Shown piece after piece: positions 11,940-24,100 of a stretch of 64,000 bases of DNA. The notes below the pieces were generated by a model that saw only the letters and a list, made by a program, of their open reading frames with translations, searched no databases and had not been told where the DNA came from. The position numbers and the translations under genes are program-made. Origin of the DNA: Apoda limacodes (taxonomy: Eukaryota; Arthropoda; Insecta; Lepidoptera; Limacodidae). Numbering within the stretch: the first letter of the stretch is position 1; the number at the start of each line of letters is the position of its first letter. The stretch covers positions 3,410,001 to 3,474,000 of the forward strand of contig OX291544.1 of assembly GCA_946406115.1 (NCBI GenBank). Reading direction: 5' to 3'.

Positions 11940-12149
11940 ATGAATAAATTTACGCCATTTGTTAATAAATTAATAAATGTGAAGTATCTGATATTGTTCA
12001 CGTTGTTCGCCGTGAACTTGGTCGACCAGCCGGCGCCGGAAGTGACGATTGAACAAGGCAGGCTGAGTGGTTTGATCAGCAGCGATGGGACTTACTTTGA
12101 ATACCTTGGGATACCTTACGCGACAACGATCAGCAGCGCGAGGTTTCAG
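11940..12149 (+). CDS. Esterase 2 exon 1
   Basis: 210 nt, exactly as long as exon 1 of esterase 1; donor CAG followed by GTGCGT, phase 0. The first 39 nt differ strongly from the paralogue. The remaining 171 nt show only about 10 differences by eye. Confidence 0.85.
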
Positions 12150-15100
12150 GTGCGTGTTTTCTTATGATGGCATTTAGGTATTTGTTTGTTTTTTATCTGT
12201 GTATACGTCCTATATGTCCAAAACTTTTAAGTTGCACTGCTGCACTACTCTAGCTGGTTACCATAGGATTTTCACTTCGTCTCTAACTTTACCCTTTTTA
12301 TTCGATTCAAAGAGCTGTTGAAAATAGTTAAAGATTCTAAACTCCAACAATATTGATTTCCAAAAATAAGTTGACAAAAGACCTGGTGTGAATTACCTTT
12401 ACCACTTGCATGTGTTGGGTCCCGAGAAATAGTTTTAAAGAATGGTAACTTAGTACCATTGCACTACTCGCCATCGATAGACTTTATCCTCACACATAAA
12501 AACATAGTGTAGTTTCATAAGAACTTGCTCCCATAAACACTGATGTTGCGGAATGAGCTTACTGTCAAGTTTATCCCTAGGAACTATAATTTATGATCAC
12601 AGAATATAAAAAAACAACTGGTACTTTGTAAAAAAGCATACTACAATATTTCAGACTATGTTAATGATAAAAATCCATGGGATTAAAGATGTTCAATTAC
12701 AGGATGCATAGGTAAACCGAATTAAAATAGAAATAATATATAATTGTATGGCTTTTTTATTTCAAACATTGAATGTGTTTGTAGTTTTTATAATTTTTCT
12801 TTAAAAGAGTAACTATCGAGTTTCTTACCGGATTCTTCTTGGTAGAAATCAACAACATTGTGAATAAGAGGGAGGGTGGGAGTTTTCAAAAAATAGTATT
12901 TCATAACTTTGACGATTCAAAACTGTTTGTAAAATCCTAATTTGAAAAAAAAAAAATGACTTTGACTTTGATCTACAAATATATTGTTAATTTTAGAACA
13001 ATACTGGTTAAGGGCTTGTATTCAATAAGACGATCGTTTATAATAGGACAGTAAGCGCTCAGAAAATCTTAAGAGCCCTTTATTTATAGTCTTACATCGA
13101 TTGGTGCGATTTTTTTTAGATTTTCAGTTTGTCTCGAACAAACAATAAGAACAGAGGACCTTTTTCCCTGAATGTATTTATGTCAAGCAGTGGTTCAGTA
13201 GCAACGCTGTAATGTATTTATGTCAAGCAGTGGTTCAGTAGCGACGCTATAATGTATTTATGTCAAGCAGTGGTTCAGTAGCAACGCTGTAATGTATTTA
13301 TGTCAAGCAGTGGTTCATTGTGGTGGATGACCTGTTGAAACGTCTTAACGATAGATGCTACTATACAGTTGGTTACGCAGACGACATCACCATCCCTGAT
13401 TAAAGGCAGCTCAGGAAACATTATCTGCACCCGCATGCAACTAGCCCTCAGAGTCATGAAAGAATGGTGTAACCGCCATGAGTTGACGGTAAACCCCAAA
13501 AGACAGAATTAGTCCTTTTCACAAACAAAAGGAAAATTCAGATGACTACCATGCCAAAACTATTTGACATTGAGCTTACCCCCTCGAGCGAAGTCAAATA
13601 CCTTGGGGTAATTTTAGACAACAAGATGTATTGGAGTAAGCATCCAAGCACAAAAATAACCAAGGCATGTACAACCTTCTGGCAATGCAGAAGACTTATC
13701 GGCAAGAAATGGGGCCTTTAGCCATCCATAACCTTATGGCTTTAAACAGCCATAATACGGCGAATGTTAACGTATGGTGCAGTAGTTTGGTGGCCCCGAA
13801 CTCAGTTAAGCACAATAAAAACAAACTACAAAGCCTGCAACACCTTGTCTGCTTGGCAACCACAGGCGGTATGAAAACGACCCCGAGGTTATTCTTAATC
13901 TCAGACCCCTTCATCTTTTTATAAAGCAAGAAGCACGACTTGAGAAAATGGGGCTATGGAAACGGGACAACAGAATCACTCATGCACGTCTCAAGGAGGT
14001 AGTAGGCAGCGAGCTTCCAATGTTAGAGGCGACTTGTGACATCATCCCAAAAACCTTTGTCTTAAACAAAAGATACCGCATCCAGCTTCATGAGGAAGAA
14101 AAGGATAACTCTGGCATGCATGAAGTTAGGATCTACACTGATGGCTCTAAAACAGAGTCTGAGTCAGAGCTTAATTTTTCTGATTTCAGTCTATTGTAAA
14201 AACATTATATTGGAGGCAGTTATTTGTTATCATATTTATGCCATGAATTCATATAATCGTAAGGAAACACTCCTTTCATTAGTAGTAAATTAAATTGAGT
14301 TTCATTTAATAACTCTCTTTTAAGGTTAACAAAATCTGCACTAAACAAACTTTTACTCAGTGTGTCAATGCCGCATGGGTTAATCACGTTTTCTAATAAA
14401 AAAATGAAAAACAGTAGTGACAAAATAAAAGCTACATGGAATATTACCAATGCTGAGACTGGAAAATCTAAACCCCATAACACTGAATATTGCCTAGAGG
14501 TTGATAGGACTATTTAAAGGACATTCATTATTTGATAAATTCTTTTTTGATATTCCAGTCTCTACTACTAACTCGCTGAACTCTCCTCCATTATTAGCAG
14601 AGGCACTGTTGAAGGAAAATATAAAGAATGTTCAAAAGGTTTTAAATTTACACTTTGTAAACCATATTGATGTTATTAAAGCATTCAAATCATAAAAATT
14701 AAAAAAAACACTACAGACCTACAGGGCCATTCTGTTACCCTAGTTTAAACTATAATTTTAGCTATTACTCCCCAACTAGCTTTGATATTTAATAAATGTA
14801 TTGAGTGTGGTGTATTTCCTGATCTCATGAAGTACAGTAAATTAATACCTATATTTAAATAAGGTAGCACTTCTAACCTGTCTAACTTAAGACCAATTTC
14901 TGTACTACCTGTTATCATTATAAGGCATTCGATTGCACCAACATGAAACTCTGATCAGGAAATTACAACACTATGGTATTAAGAGTACTGCACTTAAACT
15001 AATTAGCTCATATCTGGACAATAGAATTCACACAGTTGACATAAATGGAAAGTGCTCCTCGGGATCAAACATTAAAATTGGTGTTCCACACGGTTCCATT

Positions 15101-18100
15101 CTTGGGCCATTCCTATTTCTTATATATGTCGGCAGCCGATCGTAAAATCCGGCAGATCACGAAATTCCTAGGCAGATCGTAAAGTATGGAATAGAAATTA
15201 TCATATAACTCAACAGATTAGTTTGGCTGGAACGCTCCCGTCGCCTATAAATCGCTATAGATAACAAAGGAAGCTATTTGTTGTCCTTTAAAGTGTTGGA
15301 ATGCTAACGTACTATTTTCTCTAGGAAGCGTAGTTTGTGCGATAACAATATCTATGCCTTAACATTTTTGTAATGCAATGTTTTTATTCAAGTTTTAGCG
15401 CGAAGATTTGCATTAGTAAACAATTCTCTATAAACGTACTACCTATAGCAAAATGCATCTTTAAATTAGAATGGCGCGTTTAAATAGACAAGTTCAGTAA
15501 TTTTATACATTAGCTGAGAAGTTATGATTTATTTGATGAAAGGTTTGAGGCTAACAAAAACTTGAATACCAATGCTCAAATGTAAAATATTACATTATAA
15601 ACTTACGAATCATAAAAATCAATACAAAATTAATTGTTAAATGTAGGTAGTAATCTAACTCCCGATTTATGGATTTGGACTCTAGACAAAAGGAAGTTGC
15701 GTAAGTTTTGAACCAGTGGCGCGAGTTTGGATGCTTTAAAACGTACTGTGATTGGATGGTTGTTTAGAAGGCAAGTTGATTGGAGGACGTTTTGGTGGTT
15801 AAGTGATATAGAAATGGAAGCACGTTTCATATGCTTATTAAGGTAGTTTACTTTTACTCGAATAAAATTTTATTCAGGAAATTAAACGGAGGATAAATCG
15901 GAGACCCTCTAGACACAAGTTGTTTTGTTATCCGCGGTTTAATTTTCTTATTAATTTTATTGCCTCAGTTAAATAGTTATGCTACTGTTATTGGGAATTC
16001 TATAATGTTGAGTGTAACCTTGTAAGTTTAAGTTACTTAGAACTTTTATAATATTGAAAACACCCGCGAAACTTACCTAAGTAAGTCGTTTAACAACCAT
16101 TAGGGTAGCTTCGTACAATAAAAAATCTAACAATTATAAAAGGTAGTTAGTCTTGATTTTCACGTAATCCGTATAAAGGCATGACGTGTTAGTTTATTTG
16201 AAATTACCCGGGGTTTGATAAAACTTTACGAACATTTAGAACATAATATTAATATTCTATTAGTTTAGGATAATTAGACCGTTTTATCTTGACCGTTCAT
16301 ATTAATCTAGGACTCTATAATAGTACCCCAACCAACATAACTAGAATTACACTTTAAAGATATTCTTTTTTCTTTGTTAAAATTAATTAAGGCCGGATAT
16401 CCGTCCGGAATAAAAAATAGGATGAAGGGGTTTAAAATGTGGGGTCAGAAGGTTGTTAGAGAGGGGTTAGTGGTGATAAAAGTGCGTGGTCCCATACATA
16501 CAGAACATTCAATTGCCGTTAAATTGCGAAACGCTGCCCGAGAAGGAGGAAATCATAGTCTCCGCTTGTGTCACTAGAATCTACCTCGTGGGGTTAAACT
16601 ACAGCCAGATTGTATCACCATTACTGGTTAGTAAATATTTTAATACTAGAAGTTACAGTGAAAATATTTTATGCTCGTTGTGAAGTCCTTTAGGTTTTGT
16701 TTTAAAAATATCTAAATTAATGTTAAAACATCCAAATGACGGGCCTGCTTTTGCCGGTTAGAAATTTATGGTAGAAAGAAATCTCAATCACCTTAGTAGA
16801 AACGAATACATGAACGGACCTTGTTCTCGGACATTTTCAGCTAGGTAAAGATAAATATTCTATAAAAGTATAAGTGGGAACTAAGATTATACCAGCCATA
16901 ATAATTATATAGCCCACTAAAGAACTAGGTCTGCCAAGAGATTACTATGTGTAATCCATGTCCATCCTTAGCGGCGTTAGTAGGGTTTTACTATTTTGGT
17001 TGTTCTGATATTCAAATATTTGCTATGTTTAAGAGACTTTAGAAATGTTGAAAAGTCAAAGTAGGCATTATTTATGATCGTAGTTCTAGCTTTATTTATT
17101 TTCTGGATTATCTTCTATTATGCTTATTTTGTATACTATTGTTTACTATATTACTCTGACGTACCTCTAAAATAACTGGGTTACTACTTATTTAACACAA
17201 CGGTTTTCGGGTCCTACCACTTTGAAATTCACGCTTGGCCAAATAAGATAATTACCTACATCGAATTATTTATTAGATTCTTTTGATTTCTCTCTGAGTG
17301 AGTGTAGATGCTTCAGAGGTTTCTTAGAACATTTTATTTTAATATATATTTTATTATTGTTGAGTGAAAGGGGGGCAGGGGCGTTACAAGTTGATACTTA
17401 AAATATGGGTGAGTACTAAACTTATGTTTGCTTACAAATGTTTCCAAACAGTTGTCACATATGTACATTTTACCCTTTTGTTCAGTTATTTATGTGATGA
17501 TCTAAATGGGTGCCAAGTTCAATGGTCAGTCCTGAAATTTATTTATAACAACATATAATATCATTTCTTCTTATAACTTAGGATAATATATGTAGCCTAA
17601 GGTCTGACTTTGCTAGTTCTCATATATGAATTATTATGTTCGATGGCTAGTTTCTACCAGCAAGCCAAATTTTCGGAATAATAAAATAAGAACCGACAAG
17701 TAATAGGTTTAGAACTTGCGAAGGCTATAATATATATCTACATATAATATATGCATTTTTATCATGATGACATTTTCTAAGCCAGCAGTTAGCGACAAAT
17801 CATTTTCATTTTTTTTGAGTACTTCATTTGCTCGTTTTTTTTAAATACCGTGGACAGTCTATTTCGTCTATCGAATTTAATTTAATTTCTGGTTGCTCCA
17901 TACTTGCCAACATTGCAGTATTAAACTGTGTATGGGAAAATGCTAAGAATTTAACTAAAATTTCTAGGTAGAATAAAATAGTAGATATGATCAGTCAGGT
18001 GGTCTTACGTAGATAAGAAGTTCATAAAATCACTGCAGATCCAACACGATAGGTATAGGTTCATAAGCACAGTTTAAAGTCCACAGGATATAGATACAAA

Positions 18101-21100
18101 ATTGCAATGTAGATGCACACGCGCCGATCATGCGTTCACACCAGTGTCAGTGGGTCAACTGTCATACATAGATAAGGAAAAGGAGGAGGGCCGCGCGGTG
18201 CAGTATAGCTAAAGAAACATACCCCCGCCCTAAACATAAAGTGTTTACGAAAGGCAAGGATCTAAGCAATAGGAAGGCGTACTAATTTCGCGAGGGCTCG
18301 CTTAAATACGCCAGTAGGGGTTCTGACATCGACTACGCGAACTACGTTGTCTTGTTCCGGGTGTAGGTGTGTGATGCGACCACGGCGCCATTTTAAAGGG
18401 GGAACATTATCTTCCTTTAAAAGAACGAGCTGACCTATTTTTGGTGGACATAAATTAGATGTCCATTTTTGTCGCGATTGTAAGGTTGACAAATACTCTA
18501 GGTGCCATCGCGTCCAAAATTTTGCGTTATTTGCTGCACTAACTGAAAACGTGTTAACCGATAAATCTTTTGATTTTGGTAAGGGTACTCAGGTATCGCA
18601 TTTAAGGGTTGCCCTATCAAAAAATGACCAGGGGTTAATACCTCTAAGTCACTGGGATCTTGAAAAAAAGAACAAAGAGGACGGGAATTGAGAGCTGCCT
18701 CTATCTTTGCGAATACGGTAGTTAACTCCGCAAATGTGAGAGGCGTCTCTTCAATGACACGTTTGAGATGTGTTTTGGCCGACTTGACAGCCGCCTCGAA
18801 CAAACCACCCCAATGAGGACAGGCAGAGGGGTCAAAAATCCACTTTATTCCGCGTTTTCCTAATTCAGAACCAATAGATGATTAGTTTAGGGTTAGGAAA
18901 TTTTTGACATCCGTTAGGTAATTATTAGCACCTACATAATTTCGACCACAGTCTGATCTAATTAGGCTAGGTATTCCGCGTCGCGAACAAAACCGCGATA
19001 ACGTTGCTATAAAAGCCTCCGTCGTTAAGTCCGACACAACCTCAAAATGTACAGCTTTAGATGACAAACACGCATAGGTAACTCTTTGTGATTTTTCGAT
19101 TGCGAGAAGTTTGCACTTTAGTGTAAAATGGGCCTGCGCAATCCGTACCTACGCCGTCAAATGCTCTAACTGCCGTAACACGGTCTTTCGGCAGGTCGCC
19201 CATGGGTGGCTGGGACACGACAGCTTTTAAACGATAACAAGGCAAACTTATAAATTACACTTTGAATAGCTCTGCGGGCAGAAAGGATCCAATATTCACG
19301 AGTTAAAATAGCTTGCAAGGCATTTAAACCGGTATGGGAATTTGTAATGTGATAGTGGGATATCAAAAGTTTTACAAAATGACCATTTGTAGGGAGTAAA
19401 AGAGGATGTCGTGCATCGTAGGGAAGGTCCGAGTTTCTCAAACGACCGCCGACCCGAATGCGGCCACGTTGGTCAATAAATGGGTTAAGACGTCTCAATG
19501 AGGAACGGAGAGTTTCGCCGCGCTGTAAACATTCTAGTTCACAAGCAAAAGAATCAGTCTGTATTAATTTTACAATAGACAGTAGGGACTCCTTTTTTTC
19601 TTCAGACGTTAGGTATGGGACAGATATCCGGGAATGAGAATTTTTTGTGTTATGAAGAAATCGACGGATGCACCCTATAACACAAATAAGTTTTTCAAAA
19701 GAACTATAATGCTCTACAATAAGGTTAAAATCAATGGAAGGGCTGGTTTTAACTGTCAATAGACACTTTAGTCCGGAAAGGTTATCAGACTTCATGTTTG
19801 TCTGTTCACTTGAAGGCCACTCACAAATAGGCTTTTTTAGCCAGTGGGGAGACCACCAAAGTGGGTGATCAATTAAAGGGGAGACTAGGAGGCCACGTGA
19901 AGCAATATTACTGGGGTTCAAGTGGCCAGGAACAAATCGCCATTCAGACGGCATGTCTGAGTTGATGATTTGGGACACGCGGTTAGCTTCAAAGGTTTGA
20001 AGATGGTGTGGAGGGGTTTTAAGCCACGCAAGTACTATTTTGCTATCCGTCAAACTATAGATAGATTTCAACACTATTGATTTCTGCAGACAGGAAAAAA
20101 CGTGTTGAAGTAATTTTGAAAGGATAGTAGCTCCTAACAATTCCAGCTTAGGAATTGTTAAGTGAGTCCGAACAGGGGCAACTTTACTCTTGGCCATTAA
20201 AAGGTGAACGGAGCAATTTTCAGTATCATCTTCAGCTCTTAAATAAACTGAGGCAGCATAGCCAGCCTCAGATGCATCGCAAAAACCGTGGATAGTGACA
20301 GAGACTGTTTCTCCGCTAGGTATGTGTCGGGAAATAAAAACTTTACGCACATTATGTAGGTCTTGGGCAAACAAATTCCACTCAGATAACAGTTCAGGAC
20401 TAAGGGGTTCATCCCAAGTGAGACCTGATAACCACAACCATTGCATAAGGTCTTAAGCCTTAAATACGACGGGAACAATCCATCCACAAGGGTCATATAT
20501 ATGGGCAATAAGGGATAGCACTTGACGTTTGGTTACTGTTTCTAAGAATTTAAAGGAAAATCTATATGTAAAAGCATCATTACAGGGATCATATTGCACA
20601 CCCAAAATTGACACTGTCTGTGGGTTATTAGGGTCTTGAAAGGAGTGGACTATTTGCAGGTGATCTGGTGGTAGGTCATTCAAAAGAGCTGGATCTTTAC
20701 TGATCCACTTTTGCAATTCATAACCACCCGCTTTCATAATGTCTATAAGCTCTTGTTTGAGGATACGAGCTTGCTCTAACGATGCTGCTCCCGACAAGAC
20801 ATCGTCGACATAGATATCGTTCTCTAGGATTTTAGCAGCATTGGGAAAGGTGGATTTCTCTTGTTCTGCAAGTTCTAATAGGACACGTAATGGGGCTATA
20901 AAAGGGCTAGAATGCAGACCGTAGGTGTTTGCATTTAACTCGAAAGTACACAATTTCGCGAGAGTTAGATTTGCGCCACAATACTAACTGGTACTTTCGA
21001 TCGTCTGGGTGGACCCAGGTCATTCGGTACATCATCTTGATGTCTGTCACAAAAACGACAGAATGTCGTCTGAAATTCAAGAGGATATGAGTGATTTCTT

Positions 21101-24100
21101 TCTGTAACTTAGGTCCGGTATGTAGGCACTGATTTAGGGATGTACCAGACGAAGAAGGGCTGCTACCGTTGAATACAACACGAATGTTTTCGTCTCCACT
21201 ACTTTTGAAAACACCATGGTGTGGGATGAAATAGTGTTCATTAGTAAAAAGGTTAGCTTTGGGCAACGACATGTGACTTAGGGTTATGTACTCTCGCATA
21301 AACGCTATATATTTGTCACGAAGAGCAGGATTCAATTGCATACGCTTTTCCAGGTTAAGAAAGCTTTTATATGCAATACCTCTAGATTCACCAAGGGCAG
21401 GACGATCTGTTAAAAAGGGTAGCCGAACCGTAAATCGGCCATCAGGTTCTCTTAAAGATGATTTTTTAAAAAACAACTCACACTCTTGGTCTAAGGGATT
21501 AGGAGGAGGTAAGTGAGGGGTTTCTTCAATTTGCCAGAACCGCTCTACAATACTGGATAAAAACACTCCAGACATAGGTGACTCTACTTCTAAAAAACTG
21601 CCTTCGACTGGACCGGATAATGAATAGCAAAATATAGTAGACAACGCTGTAAGACCGCTAGGTGATAAAGATACTTTATCCCCTTTTAATAAAGTACCGA
21701 AGACATCAGCGCCAAGGAGTATATCAATAGGGCCTGGTTTATGAAAGCAAGGATCTGCTAAAGGTAAGGTACCGGTACACCTCACTATATTTTTAGGTAA
21801 TTCAACTTCTGGGTGTATACCAGCGATAACATCAACAACCATGGCTGTGGTACTAATCTCAGGGTAATCACAATGCACAGGTTTTATCGACAAACGGACA
21901 GTACCACGACTTTGAATCGCCACAACATTACCGATCCCGCGGACAAGCGTGCAAGAGGGAGATAAAGGTATGTTCATACGATCAACAACTAAGTTTGTAA
22001 CGATCAAACAACCTTGAGCGCCAGTATCACACAATGCACGGGACTCTACGTAACCGTAAGTAGTTTTTACATGTACTAAGGCAGTAGGTAATAACACTAA
22101 GGTATTTTGAGGAACACTTGTAGAGAAAGGGACTGGGGTTGGCAATGAACAGGTATCTAGCTATGCATTACGTGAGGTTCCACCTCTTACTCGGGAGGTA
22201 TCACTGACATTGTTACTTTGTCTACGAGAGTACGATGATGGCTGATAGGTTTCATCATGAGGAGATTCGGATCGTCGCCGAGACGAATTCTGGAAGGATC
22301 GTGTCTCTGTTGACCGTAAGGGGGAGTGGTGAGGAGAACGCTGAGGTGTACGGCACGGTGAATGTGAAGGTGTTCTGCGTGCAGGGTTACCTTTTGAATA
22401 ATGATAGCGAGCACCCCCGCCCGTGCAAGGAGGTAACTTACGCTGTTTTTGAGTAGGAGCATCGCGAAAGGAAGTGCGATTGTAATTAATAGGACTCGAC
22501 GACTTTTTTGGGTATTCCGGATAGCGAGGGTCATTAAAACATAGCATAGTATGGTAGTAGGATCGCCGGCATGTAGCAACGGTAATCACGTTTGCACTGG
22601 GCCATAATGTGTTTATCTAAACACCGGTAGCATAAGTTATTAGTCTGGAAAAACTTAGAACGTTCACTAGGACTTATCTTAATAAATTCGGGGCACTCTC
22701 TTATATAATGCGATGTACTAGTACACAGGTAACAAGATGACATAGGTTTTAAGGGTGACTGTGTGGACACATAGGTATGTTTAGGTAACGGGCGCGCACT
22801 GAATTTAGAAGGAATTGCATCAACAAGCGATGCGTTGCCCACATTGTTATGGTGTCTACACTCATCTTCCAAAAATGTAACAAGCCACTCAAATTTAGGG
22901 AGTTCATTGTTGTCACCATCATATCGTCGTTCAAAACGCGATTTTAAGTCGGATGGCAATTTTGATAAACTAACGTGCCTAGTACACGTATGGCCAAGAC
23001 TTTTCAGGCAATTCTAAGCGCTCTAAACAGCGATAGGCCATAAGTAAGGGATTCAAAAAATTAGCGCGTAAACCAGTAAGTTTGCTTGTTATGTCGGGTT
23101 AACTCAATATTTGGGTTATGTACGTATCCGCTAGCACTCTGGTGTTGTGGTACCTCCATTTCAATAGGTCACGGGCAATTTGATAATTTCGCGCTTCTAT
23201 TTTTAAATGTAATAAAAGGCGAAGGGGTTCGTCAGACAGTGTGCCGACCAAGTACTGTAACTTTACAGTAGGAGATAGATTAGTTTGTGAATCAACAACA
23301 CTATCAAACTGATCAACAAAACTAATCCATGTGTCAGGACGTCCAGAAAATTTTGGGGTAGGCAAGTCCGGCAGACGATTAGAAGCTCTCGACTCAGAAA
23401 CAGGGGGGATATTTTTAATAGGAGTGCTAAAAGCCGTAGGATTAGACACTTCGGACTGTGTCGGACGTAACTCGGAATACTTAATTCGTAGGTCTTCCAT
23501 CTTGTCCCGAACTGACCTCACCAAGTCTCGAATTTGGGTATACTCATGAGTATCAATTGAAGGGTCAAGACCGCCTAATAACTGGGAACAGGCGTCATTA
23601 AACTTAGAGTAGTTTGATTCTATTTCTGATAAACGTACTAATAATTTAGGTATAGGTAAGGAATTTAGTGACTCAAAGGTGTCTTCCACCCACTGAGTAA
23701 CAAATCTAACTGTGCCCATACCTTTCCGATAATCACTAGTTTCTGTATACAAAATATTTTTCATTCTAATTGTCTCGTCACTAACGGTCGACATGTTTTC
23801 AACAACAACTACTAGTTAAATAGATAAACGTAAGAACTCGCGGTATATTTGTACACAGTATGTATATGTATGTTATAGGTAGGTAAGGTTATCTGCAGTA
23901 AAAGATTTCAACGAGCTCGGTAAAGGCTTGCGGTCGCAACACACTTTGCAAAACAATATATAGATAATATAAACGGCTACGTACGTCGCTCGTAGGTATG
24001 TCCCTTAGTCGTAAACAAGTGACGTCACAAGCACATTTCTACTTCGAAATTTATTAAAATGTATTACAGTGGAAGCTGAATGAGGGGGGAATAAACTTTA

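Noticed and set aside
18882..20446. Host protease or polymerase gene
   Set aside because: Domain order, LTRs and target duplication show it is part of the BEL/Pao element.
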